Part shown: piece by piece, positions 48,441-61,844 of the stretch
How the letters are laid out: the number at the start of each line of letters is the position of its first letter
Position numbering within the stretch: the first letter of the stretch is position 1
From: Parus major
Taxonomy: Eukaryota; Chordata; Aves; Passeriformes; Paridae
Assembly (NCBI RefSeq): GCF_001522545.3
Contig: NC_031769.1
Location: 126,883,896-126,947,895, forward strand
Reading direction: 5' to 3'
DNA length: 64,000 nt
Notes under the pieces: model-generated
Databases searched by the model: none
The model's input: only the letters and a program-made list of their open reading frames with translations
What the model was told of the DNA's origin: nothing
Made by a program: the position numbers and the translations under genes

Positions 48441-51400
48441 ACTAATGCAACCTCGCTGCTCACCTACTAATGAAAATGAGTTTTTCTTTCATGGGTGGGG
48501 ACTATGTTAGTTAAACAGAACAATGCATTATTTTAGGACCTCTAACAGCACCTAGAAAGAGAAAAAAAATAATCCTGTCTTCTAACTGAGAAATGAAGTT
48601 CTCTGTACAGAGAATTTGTTATGCATATATGCTGGCTCCTTGTTAATCCCACGAAACTCTGGTATGAAACCTGGAACAATAAATAAAAGCAAAAAAGTTC
48701 CATCTTACCCAAATATTGCAGGCCTTGTTTCAAAAATGGCAGATCTGTGTGAGCAGAGAGAGATGGGGCTTTTTGTGTTAGGAATGCATAAAACAGTATA
48801 GAAGGATATAAGGATTGGGTTAAAAAGAGCTAAAAATATTTTTTTTCAGAGATTTAAAAACATGCAACTTCCCTACAGTAGGTCTCTTGCCCTGGCCACT
48901 TGTAGCTGTCATGCTGCACATTACCCTGCTCTACCAGTGTCCTTTGGCTACAACCTTTTGGACACACATTTGATGTTATTGGTTAGATAATGAGCTTGCC
49001 AGTGAATTAACAAAATGAATTAAGAGGTATAGTTTAGCAGGTTTATGGGAAACAATTGAACGCTAGAGAAAAGTGGATTTTTTTACATTGCTGTATCATA
49101 GAGGAGCAGTCCTGTGATCTTCCCTTATACAATCACCCTTCATTTGGATGAGGGGAAATGTGGCAAAATTAGGTCCTAAATTATTATTAGAAGAGGGGCT
49201 TTTCTCTGACAGCCAAGGTGAAATGTCACTCTAATTCAGGCAATGAAAAACCAAGCTATGGGTCTAACCAGCATTCACCAGGTACATGACGGTGTGTGGA
49301 TCACAGTGCTCAACAACGAGAAGGCAGTGGAAATCCTGTGTGTATTCAGTGATCTTATGCAAAGCCAAGATTATTCAGGAATCACTGGGGCAGATCCAGG
49401 GTTGGGGCTGGTTGCTAACACTCTGTGGAGAGTTTGGGGGAGACCATCAGTGGCCCACCTCCTCTATGCATGTAGATGTAGGCTGTGTGCTGAGAAGCAC
49501 AGCTCTGCACAAGCCCTTGGCTTGCACCAGGGGTGGAGTGTGAGTGTAACTCCACACTGTCTTCACAGCACACCATTCTTTGTTCTTCACATCCAGAAAA
49601 TGCTCTGGGCTGGCCAGCTGAAGTGGGTGATGTTATAAAAGTGTCTATTCTTTGCTACAAGCTACCAGTGTCACAGCTTGATTCCAGAAATATGAATGTT
49701 TATGTTTCTACGTTTAAATGGGAAAATTTGCACTACTTAATGTTGTATCTTAGGAAAGTATCAACTAACAATGATACGACACTATGACACAGGTAAAAAC
49801 AAAATATTGGCCAAAAATCTATAACAAATTCCATCCTGATATGAATTGTTATTACTACAATGAAAATCAAATCAGAATTGCTTTCAAACTTCTGGGCAAG
49901 GCCTCCTGTATATTATTCAAAGCATCTCTCTGCTGAATCCTTGAAGACATTCAGCAAAGAATCAGTACTGCTCATTGTAAAGTAGAGCTATTAACATGTT
50001 TCTTGCTTTCACCTGTAGATCTCTTTATAAAGATATGTACATGTCATTATCACCTTTTTATAAATCCCATAGCTAAAATCAAATTACATTAGTATGCATG
50101 AGAACGTTTCCAGCCTAGTGCATGCAATATGGTTCTAATACATTGGAGACTGGAGCTCTGCTGATTTACCCCCCCCAAATTTCTTACCAAGATTCATCAA
50201 TATTAGAGTTCTTAACCCAAGTTAATTGATTTTCATGTAATTCATGCTAGGTAAAAAAATCTGTGAAGGCTAATGTAGCTACTTCACAAATGCTTGTTGC
50301 TCCACAAATTCAAGTCATATTTTATGCAATTATCTCAGAATTTCCCTTTTTTTTCAGATACCCAGAGCAGGTCACGATAGAGGCTGTATGGATTTTCAGA
50401 GCTGAAGAATTTTGAAGGTCATCTGGAGCAAAGAAAATAAGCAGTTTTTCTTCATTTTTTCTGTGTATTTGTGTTCATGATTATGACAGATTCATATGAA
50501 AGCCTTGAAAATTTTCCAAGACCAAAGCACATCCTTAACAAATCAAAGAAATGGTGTTTTTTGCCAATTTTAAAGAGGTTTAATGCTAAAAAACATGTAC
50601 TGTCTACTCTAGAGGACAGCATGTTAGCTGCAGAACTAGTCAGATAGTTATCTCCCAAGAGAATGATGAAATCTGAGCAACACGGAAACCAGATGTTTCT
50701 AGCTATATTTTCTAGATTCTTTACTTCTCATAACACTTATTTAACTCCACTATGAAATGAACACTGAAGAGAAATTATGTCTTTGTTAAAGATTCAATAC
50801 CCCTCAAGAGCTCCAACTAAGCATCTGAAATTCCCCAAGAAAGTCCTTCCACAAACAAAAAGTTAATTACATGTTAGTGGGTATCTCTAGGTGAAGGCTA
50901 CTTTCCTGCCATGCATTGACAATAAGAATAAGTTGAAGGTTTTCGGAATTTCAGGGGTTTGATTCATGCATTCATTAACTCACCTTATCAAAATGAGGAA
51001 GAATCAAGTTTTAAATATTTTGTTAATCATCTGTATTTTTTCAGATGTCATTTTTTTATTGTTACTTTATCTGATAGACTGGTACCTGATGGCTTCGGAT
51101 ACCAAAGTCCTTTTTTATCCTGGTTACAAATGAGGTTTGAGTGTTCACACAGTTGGGATGTATTTCTTCCTGCTTGTAAATTTTGAACTGTTTGGCCATT
51201 TTCAACAAAAATGTGTGGAGTTGTGTTTTAAAGCATTTGTTTTACAACAGCTTCCAGAAAATTAGGTGGCCAGGTAGGAAAAAGACCCTATTTATCACCC
51301 ACTGCAGGAGAAGGCAACAGGATGAGCTCTTTTTCACACAGAGAATTCATACCAAGTTCACACAGGAAACACAGACAAGGATTTACAAAAAACAACACCT

Positions 51401-52026
51401 GATTAGACAACAGAGAAGCCTGAGAGATGCACACCTGTAGGAAACCAAGCTCTGCTAGCTCTGACACACATCAACCTGTTTTGTGAAAGAAATTCCCACA
51501 TTACGTGGGTAACAACAAAGCAGTTTATATGCTCATCACTGATACAGCTCAGGCTTATTTAAAAGCTACTTCTCAGATAACATTCATGTAGTTCCCACCT
51601 TAGAAACTCTAGCCAGGATGAAAGAATATCAGCTGGTGTTTGCACAGTGTGAAGTTCCCATGTGGCATGGGTATGCCTATGGGTAAAGATTCCACTTAGA
51701 CCTGGAATAATGCCAGTCACCATCACCTCTGCCACAGCTGGCAGTTTAGTTTGCAGTCAGGGTCCCACGTGGGCACCCCCTGTAGCCTGATGACACTCTT
51801 CAGGTTACAGGTCTGTACTGTTCCCCTTCCAGTCTCACCTGATGATTACTCTAACATTAGGTACAAAGCAGACAGGAAGAATTCTTTTACTCCCCAGGAA
51901 AGGCCTGGCTTTGATACATCCATGGGAAAATGTACTCATGCTGCCTGTGTCTATAGAGAGGAACCTGTCTGACTCATTCAGTCACTGAAAAGCAGTGAAA
52001 GCACAGATACTCACTTTCCAAACATC

Positions 52027-52083
52027 TCCTTTTTGGTTTTTTCTATTGTTGTTTTTGGTTTTGGTTTGTTGGGTTTTTGTTGG

Positions 52084-52115
<32 letters not shown>

Positions 52116-52120
52116 TTCTC
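52027..52120. repeat. T/G-rich low-complexity stretch (GTTT and GGTTTT units)
   Basis: Mostly T with G doublets, including T14 at 52084-52097 and GTTT units after it. Frames across it encode poly-Phe or poly-Lys and are artefacts of composition. Confidence 0.85.
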
Positions 52121-53779
52121 CCAGAAAGTGCCTTGGCATCCAGAAAGATGAAAAAAGCTTTTGTGCAGGTAGCTGCAGAAAAGGCACCCAGAAGGAGAGA
52201 TCACTGTCCAGGAATGGTGCAGGTGATGAGTTTGAGCAAAGGAACAGAAGTAAAGGGGTGATGATAATCAGGAACACTGGAGCAACATAAATACCTACAG
52301 GAATCAGAGCCCTCGTGTTCTTGGAATGGCAAAAACTTACAGGAGGAATAATCTCCACTCTCTTTCATCTTCATTTAAGTGCAAAAGATATTATTTAGGT
52401 AATAGTCACGACAACATCCTGTTCTGCACTAATTAATTGACTCTTTTAATTGGGTGGCCTAGGAATGCTTGACATTTGACTGGAACATCTTCAAGGCTAG
52501 AGCCAGAAACTCTCAACTGGGGACATTCTGGGGGGACTCCCCTCAGACCACTCAGCATACATTTTCTCCCATTTTCTGGGAGCAACTGGCTTGGAGAAGG
52601 TCCCATCCTTGTGCCAGCCCCTGAACAGCTTACTAAGTTTCAGGAGTAGGCAATGTCATTAAAAATCACCTATTTTCCAGGCCACAGGCTCTGATTGAGA
52701 GAAATGCTTCAATGTGTGTTTTCAGATACAAAACAGAGAAACCCATTGTACAGTGATATCCTGCCCTGCATGGCAGGACTGAAGTCCAGCTGTGGTGGAT
52801 CTCTGTGAGGGAAGAGATATGCTTCCTAAATATAACTTTTTTTTCTTGAAAAAAGCTGAGAATTGAGGGGAGGAGGAGAGGGGAAGGGGGAAGATGGCTC
52901 TCCCTTTGAAGATATTAATAAGATCATGTTTTGATGTTGCATTTTGAAATAAGAGTATTCCCTTTTTAATTCTAAACCTGTGCCATAAAAATGCCACCAC
53001 TATTTATTGCATAGCATTAACGAAGACTTTACATCTCCTATTTCACAACTGAAAATATTATTTATTATCCGCCACTCTCTAAATGGTGTCATGCTGAAAT
53101 TGAAATCTATGACTGTCTTCTACCAGCTTAAGCCCACATCCTTCATTTTCTTAAGGATCATGGAAAAAAAGAAAGGCACTAGTGTAAAATACTTTATCAG
53201 ATGCTGACCTTCTGGCAGGAAGTCAGAACCATCTTGTGGGAAAATGAATAACTCCTAGCTCTCAGTCTCATTTTTCCTGATGCTGTCCTACCTCCATGAT
53301 TTTGCTATGCTTTTATTTCATGCAGGACTTGCAGAGGATATTGGGCATCCATTGCATTTATTCCCTTATGTTTTTACATATACATGTGTAAATATACATA
53401 TATAAACCATCAAACCTAATAATTAGTTCTCCTTACAGCAGCTTGAGCACTTGTTCCAACTCAGTCTGCTGAAATCATTAAAAAAGTTTCTCTGCCAAGC
53501 GAAGGCATGTTTAATGAAAAACCTTTCCTAATATATCTAAAACAAAACATACACAGAAAGTACTTAAGCCTGAACAAAGTCTCCAAACACTAAAAGAGAA
53601 GAATCGTCCAGCAGAAAACAAGTCCTGGATTTTATTTTATCACAATATATCATTTTTCTCCTTGGTGGATGAAAGTCTCATCAGAGACTCAAATCAGATT
53701 TATAGGTTTCCCACAACTGTATAAGCAAGTGAGCAGCACCAAAGCAGACTCTGTCTAGCTCAGAACAGCAATTACATTG

Positions 53780-53807
53780 CTATTCCTCTACAACTGTAGA
53801 GGAATAG
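53780..53807. repeat. Near-perfect palindrome, 13-bp arms
   Basis: CTATTCCTCTACA at 53780-53792 is the exact reverse complement of TGTAGAGGAATAG at 53795-53807, with only AC between. It could extrude as a hairpin or cruciform, or arise from a local inverted duplication. No transposon termini are visible around it. Confidence 0.95.
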
Positions 53808-54913
53808 GAACTTAGTGTAAAGTCATTATCAGACACATATTACAAATTCAATGTGTTGCACATAAAATATGTATGATTTCTTCTTACTGTATATCATGTA
53901 TCAAAATATAATGTGTTTCTGAGGCACGAATGAATTTAAAATGAAATATTTTATTGAAAAAACACACAGCTTTCCTGATATAGGTAAGTGGAATTTAAAA
54001 TTGAAAATGTTTCACAACCATCCATTAAAGCACATTTTGAAACATTCTTAGAATCCAGATTTCCTGCCAAGGAAATGAAGTAGAGTTAAATATCCCAAGC
54101 AGGAAGCTTGCCTGATAGACACTATCTACCAGTAGGAATTTTTATGACATGAAAAGATGAGGCTTTGCAAGGTAAACACTCAATCTTCAGTCTCAAAGAG
54201 AGCAGATAGTCTGTAAAAACCTGCAAGTTTGTTGTGGGTTTTTTTATAATGGAAGTACAAGTCTGTAAGAGAGAGGATGATGGGAAATGAAAAGGACACA
54301 GACTTGGAAAAGTTTGATCAATATTTTGTGATTGTGAGGGGTAATTTTTTGTTTTTATTAAAATTAAAATTTTTGGAGGGCTGATCTGTTTTTGTTTTGC
54401 TTCCCACTCTGGCAGAGTCTGGGAGTGGGGGAAGTACACTGCCATGTGCAGGATTAGTGGATGCCCATTTCATGCTACACCTTCAGGGAGAGATCACACT
54501 GCAAGCTGGGCTGCAGGGAGCTGACTGAGCCATGAGTGAGCACAGGTAACGCCTCAGCTGCCGTATTTTATCCTGAGGGCTGTACTGGCACTCATTACAA
54601 ACAGATACAAGTGCTGCAAAGGGAGACCTATGCTGCCTCTTGTAAAGTTGGAATTAAAAATCTAGGACAGAGAAGACAGATAAGTTGCCCTAGGAAAATC
54701 CTTATCCCAAAAGCAAGTGCAAATACGGTCTGAAAGACATTTCTTAGTGGGCTCTACCATCCATCTCTGTTGTGCAGGAGAAGCATGCAGAAAAGAAAAT
54801 AATCAGAAACTACCCTGAGACAAGTAGAAACAGGAATAATTAAAGTGGCCACAAGTGAATGGCAGAAAGTAGAAATTGAAAAGTGCATTTTCTCATATCT
54901 GCCTCTCCCAGTC

Positions 54914-55065
54914 ACTGAATCACAGAGTATCTCAAGTTGGAAGGAACCCACGAGGATCATCAAGTCCAACTCCCTGCTCCTCACAGGATTACCTAAAACT
55001 AAACCATATGGCTAAGAGCATCATCCAAATGCTCTTTGAACTCTGAAAAAGGGTTGAACCATATG
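54914..55065 (-). mobile_element. CR1 LINE 3'-terminal fragment
   Basis: The plus strand carries ACTGAATCACAGAGTATCTC at 54914, then GTTGGAAGGAACCCACGAGG and ATCATCAAGTCCAACTCC. AAACCATATGGCTAAGAGCA and CCAAATGCTCTTTGAACTCT follow. This is a CR1 3' end read in reverse, so the copy is on the minus strand, truncated after about 150 bases. Its landmarks differ from those of the other two tails, so it probably belongs to another avian CR1 subfamily. Right boundary approximate. Confidence 0.82.
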
Positions 55066-56989
55066 AGCAATATCAGCTTTTTCTACCAAGTTCCTCCAAA
55101 CGTGAAATGTTTACCACAGCAATCCCACAGCTCTGTTCTCCCAGTCCACGGTGCAGGTGTATTTCTGGGTTACCTGTGAGTTCCCTCAGTGCTGTCTTAG
55201 ATGGGTAAGCACACAGCCACTTGCTGCCCCTTCTTGGAGTGAACCCCATGATGATGGATCCATAACCCATGCACATTTGTCCTCTATCAGTTTGGAAAAA
55301 CCTTTGAGTATCATAATACATGAAATACATAAGTTGATTTACCAGGACCTGTGTGTCTGCCTAAGAAAGAGTGCTGCCTAAGTACAGAGAAAGTTAATTA
55401 TGTACAAAATAATTAATAGCAATTTACTCAATGCATCTATATACTTGCAAAAATAGAAATTGCATTTGAACTGCTCCTGTTGGTTTGAGAGAGCCTGCTT
55501 TAACCAGTGTTTTTCCCTTCATGGGCTGTCAATCCAGGGAAGACTTTGCAGATGGGAATCTTCTCAGATGAAATAACATGGCCACTGAGCAGTATTTGCC
55601 TACACTGACTTGTAGATGAAGGTTTATAAGTCAATTGTGTTTTAATGATAAGCACATAGGTTTATGTCGCTTGACAGAAGCACGACAGGCTCTGCATTGC
55701 AGGGAGCCCAGCTGTGTTTGCTCAGCCAAACACTGACCAAAAGTCTTCCTTGGTAAAATAGGAAAACACACATTTGCCTTGCTGTCTCCAGTTCAGAAAC
55801 TAACAATTCTTGTTTCTGAATACTTTGCAACCCACACTCCAAAACTTATTCAGGACACCTCAGATTCCCATTGTTCAGGGCCTTTGCAGGATACTTCAAA
55901 CCCTTTAGTATGACTATAACTCATGAAGAACCTGAGTTACAGCAGGGATGTCAGGCCAGGCAAGAGTACAACTCTCACAAGGGGTAAGAATCCTATCATT
56001 TTGTCATGAAGACTGGGACACATAGCTGAAAAAAGCCAAGATAAAAATGTGAGTAAACATTTTCTGTGAGAAGGGACTCCCCTCATGCCAGGAATACGTT
56101 TGAAGGGAGAAGTGAATGTATACCCATTTATAGTGTTGGCTGCTTGAGTTTCTCTGCAGATCCACCTTAAAATGCAATTTATTTTTTTTTATTCCCTTAA
56201 AGCTGCACATCCCAGCTGGCATGTCCCAGTCCTATAAACGTCTCAATATAATGCACCATCATTGTCTGATGTATGGGCTTCCATTTGGTGCACCATGTCC
56301 AAAGAATATTTCTTCATGCTTGAATGACTCATGTATGAGGAGATTAATCTCTCTGGGGGAGAAATTGGTGTCTCTCCTATGGAAGCAAGTTGCTGTGTGC
56401 ACATTAACTGCTTATCTCACTCGTGTTCTTAATATTCAGGGTACAGCTTCTATCTGCCATAAAATCCTTTTGTCTTTCCACAACTTGATGTGCTTTTCCA
56501 GCTCTGCTTGCAAAACAAAAGGAAAAATTTAAAGTTAACCACTAAAATAGTACAGTGAAATAACATACTGTTAATTTTTAACTTGTAATTCTGCTTGCCA
56601 TTCATTCTAAGTGCCAGGTAGTCTTATGCTTTTCTTTAGCCTGTAGCTCTTAACAAGAGGATGCAAATAGCTGGCTTTATTAAGTGAGGAGGGCATCTGT
56701 TTTGATTTAGATCAGCTCCCTAGATTCTCAAAGAGACAAGGTTTTAGCCTATACCATTTTGATTGCTGGCAAGAAAATATTTAACAGGCAGCTTCTGTCT
56801 TGGAGAGGAATGAAAGCACAACATGCACGTATCACTCGATGTACATTATCACTTTCTTGTTGGCTAAGAACTAAACTTTATGTTCCAAATGTTTTCATCA
56901 ACATGAAAACTTCTTGTGAGCTTTCTTATTCCTTGCTTGTTTCAAACTCCACTTTTGCATCCAGTGAGAAACAATAGAAAGCAATAAAT
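55066..56989. other. Unique non-coding sequence
   Basis: No exon, RNA gene or transposon recognised. The 103-codon plus-strand frame at 56221-56532 shows no recognisable domain. Confidence 0.5.
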
Positions 56990-57640
56990 ACATTAGCATT
57001 ATAAGTCAATTTGCAAATACCTTAATTCATACTGTAAACTGCAATTTGAAAGATCAAGCAATGTGTCTCCTCAAAAAGGAGATCTTATCCAAGCAATTAC
57101 ATTTATATTCAGAGACTTAGTTTTATTCAGCTTTGTCTTTTATTGAAACATATCAAAAACCTGACGCTGCCACAGCCAGTGCCAGTAAAGCAATCTAGAG
57201 CTATTAATTAGTACACCCATGTTTTTGCCACAACAAACATTTTAATTTGTCCTCTAGTGTTCACGATATCAGCCCTTTACTCCTGTTTTATTTTTGTCTG
57301 TGTGATATACATTACACATGAGAGAGTCTTACGTCCATATGTCCACAAACTGCAGTGGACATATGGCAGCACACAGAAAAGCGGTCTTTTACATTTTGCA
57401 TACTATTATCATGGAGGCATTACAGCATCCCTTTATGTCATGCTGCTATTTAGTCAAGTTTGTGTCATGTATTTGAACCTTCTCAGCTGGCTTGATTTAT
57501 TCTAATTGTAGGCATCGGGTTAGTCTATTTGTAACAAGCAGTGTGCGGAAATTGCCCCAGTAATGACTCCTGCAACAAACGTAATTTATTTAGCTGATTA
57601 CAAAGAAATGTTGACTATACTTGAAGAAGAGAACAATAAA
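56990..57640. promoter_or_regulatory. Candidate long conserved non-coding element
   Basis: About 650 bases of complex, repeat-free sequence with a TTAATTA core at 57214-57220 and many ATTA sites. Retained CpGs occur in GACGCTG, CACGATA, TTACGTCC, AAGCGGT, CATCGGG, GTGCGGA and AACGTAA contexts. It encloses the 12-bp perfect hairpin at 57335-57366. A plus-strand frame of 82 codons (57257-57505) has no recognisable domain. Among the larger blocks this is the most CNE-like by eye. Not tested by alignment. Confidence 0.28.
57335..57366. repeat. Perfect 12-bp inverted repeat with 8-base loop
   Basis: CCATATGTCCAC (57335-57346) and GTGGACATATGG (57355-57366) are exact reverse complements around AAACTGCA. 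The stem is too short alone for a microRNA precursor, and pairing does not extend cleanly outward (one G-C pair is possible past a bulge). Each arm includes CATATG, so it may be a paired E-box-like site. Confidence 0.95.
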
Positions 57641-60600
57641 ATGTTTTCTTTTTAGACATTTATTGAATGTTATTTGTCATTAGTTTTCTATCTAATGAAA
57701 GGATATATACATGACCGAAAGATTGCAGAAGACAATGGAAAAAACAGCCCACGGGAAGGATTTATGCTTTGTTTTGAATTCTAGAAAGTGGGATAATCTC
57801 AAGAAAAATCTATTGAAAAAATTATGCCCATTAAAGAAGGTTGGTTTGAAAGGTCCAAACATTTCCAACAAAGTACAAACTGCAGGCATTTCACATAAAC
57901 AGGGTGTATTGTAAGAGGGGATATATGAAGGTGCCCACTTTCTGGCATTCAGATTTAAAAAATGAAGAATTCAAGGAGAATGAATTCTTCCCAGCCAGCT
58001 CAAAACAGACACCATTGTTTGGAATAACACTAATCGACTCTGACAGGCTAAGCTCAGAAGAGATACTTGTATGAGCATAGGACTTACTGGATGTACACCC
58101 ACAGAACCTCCTGTCCAGCCCCTGTGGTGTCACTCTCAACATTTTCCATGCTTATTTTTTTCACAATTTTTTCTTCAAAATATTCTAAGAAAAAGTGATA
58201 AATAAGTAAACCAGGAGAGGAAATCATAACTGCACTGGATGTATCTTCTAATGAGATAAGGTCTAAAAGCTTGCCTCAGACCAGCTGTCTGAGGTCCATC
58301 CACTCCAGGCCACAGAATGGGCTCTCTTTCAGGCATCTTCCAAGGTCTACTCCACTGTTGGGAATAAGTTTCTGCTGGAGATATCTGTGTCTCTCTATAT
58401 ATGGAAAGGAGACAGATTAGGTAGACACATACCTAACACTGTCATTTTACTTGGCTGATATCAGACAAGAGTAACTACATTCTTAGGTTGAAGTTTCTTC
58501 CAGACAGAAAATATAGTGCAGAAGAAAATGGAGCCTCTCATTTGCTGTAAAGCTTTACATTAGTCTTATATCTAATGTTTCAAGGACCATAGGCCATTCT
58601 GCCTTTCCATCCCTCTGAAATAGGTGCTCTTCTGTTGGATGTTCTGCACACAGAGCTGATGACAGATTCCTTGTTGCTGCACATTGTACTGACTGCCAGC
58701 ATTTTCCAGAGCCAGCAGCAGCTGATAGTGCTCAAGGTTTATTGTACCACGAGCTGGTTCTCCCACTCTCTGCCTGACATCATTTGTGCAACAAAATTGA
58801 GCATGGTGAGAGAAAGGCAACAGATCCTTTGGGCACAAATAAGCAAAGCTAGGTGTAAAGTCTACTCCTGTCAGTATAAACTAGCTTCTTCTCACACCAT
58901 GGTAGACATCTAACAGAGGCTGGCAAGAGCAGACCTGGTATTTGAATTATTACTGTGAGATGCAAAAATACATTTGCAGTTTTATAACTTGTAATAGTAA
59001 GGCAATATATGGGCTCAAGCAGCACCAATAATTTCTCTGTAAAGACTTATACACACCCAATTGGGGGACAAAAAGCCAAAGGCAAAAACTCTTCTTCAGT
59101 TATCCTGAGCAAAGCTAAGTCATTCTGCTGTTTCTGGTGCTGGGAGAAGTCAGAGGAGCATCACCACACACCTCCCTTCCAAGGTGGCACAGGGGAGAAA
59201 GGTCTGAGAGCCTTAATAGTGCTAGAGCCCAGTGCAGACAGACAGACTGACGACAGCTGTGTGCCTCCCACCTTGTGGCTACCTACTTGTAGAAGGTATA
59301 ACCAATCTGTTTTCCTCAGGCTAAGCAATAAAGGTTCTGAATATAAAGGTTAAGCAATAAATACAAAGCAGAGGGAAACTGTTCCCTCAATTCTTGAATA
59401 AAACATTCCAAGAAAGTGCAGCACTAATGGATTTGAAAAAATAAGCACAAAGTAGCACCATGTGTCCTCAAGTGCACAGAACATCAGGCACATTGACTGG
59501 TTTTATTTTATGCAGTTTCACCTGCAAAAATAAACATATTTCAGATGAGAGCAGTAACCCTTCAATTCTGCATTTCCTTGTAGCAGCAGGTACATGGGGC
59601 TGCTCTTTTCCTTGTGTTCATTAAGTACCTTCCAAGCAGATGACAAAGACAGTTGCCAGCTAAACTAAGTGGATTAAAACTGCTTTTCATGTGCTCAGCT
59701 ACAATAGTTACTTGCCAACAAGTATTCCTTTTCTTTCTCTCCCCAAACTGTTAGTATAGGCAAAAAATGTGAGTGCTAAACTAATTTCCAAGTATGAAAT
59801 TCCTTCCAGGATGCATTTCTTGGCTGGGATGGAGGGTGTAGCTCCCTCAGCTCTGTTCAGTTCCACAGTGATTATAATGGCCCAAAGGTCTGTCCTTCTC
59901 CCAAACTCCAAGTCTATGGTATGGGAGAAAAAAAGCACGACAACTAGAAGGCAGAGGGAAAAGTGATCAGGAACAAACAAACACAAGGGCTTGCTAACTT
60001 AGAGAACCAATTCAATATCTCTAGTACTCAACACACTTATCCCAGCACGTGGCTGTCTGTCATGTCCCTCATTCCTGGTGGACTGGACTTTATTTTGTTG
60101 GAATGTGAACTTACAGGCCCATTGAATTTGAAAAGCACACAGCTCCACCTGGGCTATCCAAATGATAGAGAGGCCCCCCAGTGAGGTCACAGCTATGCAG
60201 GGTCTGACATGGCAACACACCTGCCTAAGGATCTGTCCCCAGAGTACTGTTTGGTTTCTCTAGTCAATCCACATGCTTTAGTTAAGAGAAATTTGAGGTT
60301 TGTTTATTTTTAAAATCTATCGTGATTTTAGTCTGCTTCTAAAATGTGAGGAATATCACAGTGCAAAACAACCACGACAGCAAAAGGACTCTAAAGCTAA
60401 ATAGGCAAGTTCTGCCCAAATCTGATATCCCTACTTTTAAAAAATAACTGAAAAATGGAAAATCCTTCCTGTAGCAGACTGAGCACAGCATATACACCAG
60501 AAGGATCCTTAATGCTTTGGGAGTATGGGACAAAACAGGCTGTTTTATCTTCTGTCACATCATAAAAAGTGAATTTGTGCAGTTTTAAGTACAGAACATA

Positions 60601-61844
60601 CACATATGAAGAGCAACAAACAGCATGCTCTTGGGTCCAAGCTAATTCCTCTCTTTTCACAAGCCTGCAGCTCCTGCTTCAAGTTCCAAAAGACCTGAAT
60701 CAGGCGCCTGGTTTTGTTGCAGCATTACCTGTACAGATGAGGAGGGAAGCAGAGATGCAGACAAGGGAGACTTGGGGGAAGTAGGCTTAAGAGCTTGCTC
60801 ATAACCAGTCATTCCTCATTGGCAGGTATTTAGATGATTCTTTATGAACTCCAGCTTGGACCAGTGAAAGCTTTCCTTACCTAGGTCTGTACCTGTACCC
60901 CACATCTTTTTTAGTCAAAGTTATTAAAATGACTGAAGCTTCCAGTTTTCATCTCCTGCTCTGCCCACCACAAATCAGCAGAACACTCCTTGTCCTGGTC
61001 TCCTATGGGTGTTCCTGTTTCTGTAGTTTTGTATGTTATCTTCTCACCTCATCTTCTGCTGTCTTCTCTTGTATCTCTACCCACCCTTATCAGTGAGAAT
61101 CCCTCCACTGCTGCTACCCTCATCTCATGGACAGGCCTTGTGGGAGGTATGGACAAACCCACAGCACACAGCAGGTGAGAGCAGATTGCCAACAGGCCTC
61201 CACAACCTGGTTTTCATTCCCATCCTGACCCCCAGGAAACGCTCAACACCCTGAAGGCCAAATGCCTCCAGCATGGAAGGCAGGGCAATGCTTTCCCAGG
61301 CTCTGCAGAGTGCAGGGAGAAAGGCAGTGCTGCAGTGTAATCAGAGGGCAGCGACCTCACAGCTGCAAACTGTAACCTTTTAGAAAGTGTTTAATGCAGT
61401 CTTTATGGCAGCCATTATTTTTACAGTGTTTTCACTTTGAGAAAGAAAACAGAGTAAATGTTTACAACAGCTTAACTAAATAAGTTCAACAGGTGAGGTG
61501 TGGCCCTCACCTGGGCCAGTACAGCCCACCCAGCAGCTCACAACCCTCAGTGTCTGGAAATAAAAGGGGTGGTTGAAAATGGACCTTCACTCAAAAAGGA
61601 AAAAGTTTCTCTCCCTGCTTCAGTTTTTGTTTGTTTCTTTAAGTAACAGACTGTTCCAGAAAAATAAACACACAGAAGGGCTCAGGGCAAAGATACATTT
61701 TGTATACAGCTTTAATGAAAACATGTTTTTCTTGTTAACACCTTGTTATATCCTAAAATCACAATACAGAAAAAACTGTGAATAAGGCTGTGTGCATAGA
61801 CATCTCAGATTTTTAATGAAATTCAGAAACCAACATAGCTTCCC
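57641..61844. other. Unique non-coding sequence
   Basis: Contains CCTCAGAC-CAGCT-GTCTGAGG, a short palindrome at 58274-58294. The 114-codon frame at 59009-59353 has no recognisable domain. No transposon or exon recognised. Confidence 0.5.

Larger units (their letters stand above)
48441..54913. other. Unique non-coding sequence
   Basis: Noted: a 131-codon plus-strand frame at 49243-49638 without recognisable domain, a T/G-rich low-complexity stretch at 52027-52120, a mixed TA run near 53371-53406 and the near-palindrome at 53780-53807. No transposon or exon recognised. Confidence 0.5.

Noticed and set aside
49243..49638. 131-codon open frame as a possible exon or gene
   Set aside because: No recognisable domain, overlapping open frames in other phases, and a length near the chance expectation for the window.
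50395..50430. Possible short CR1 tail (GAAGGTCATCTGGAGCAAAG)
   Set aside because: A single 15-20 base resemblance without the next blocks. It may be chance.
52011..52358. 115-codon minus-strand frame with a lysine-rich end
   Set aside because: The lysine/asparagine/threonine run is the translated complement of the T/G-rich low-complexity stretch.
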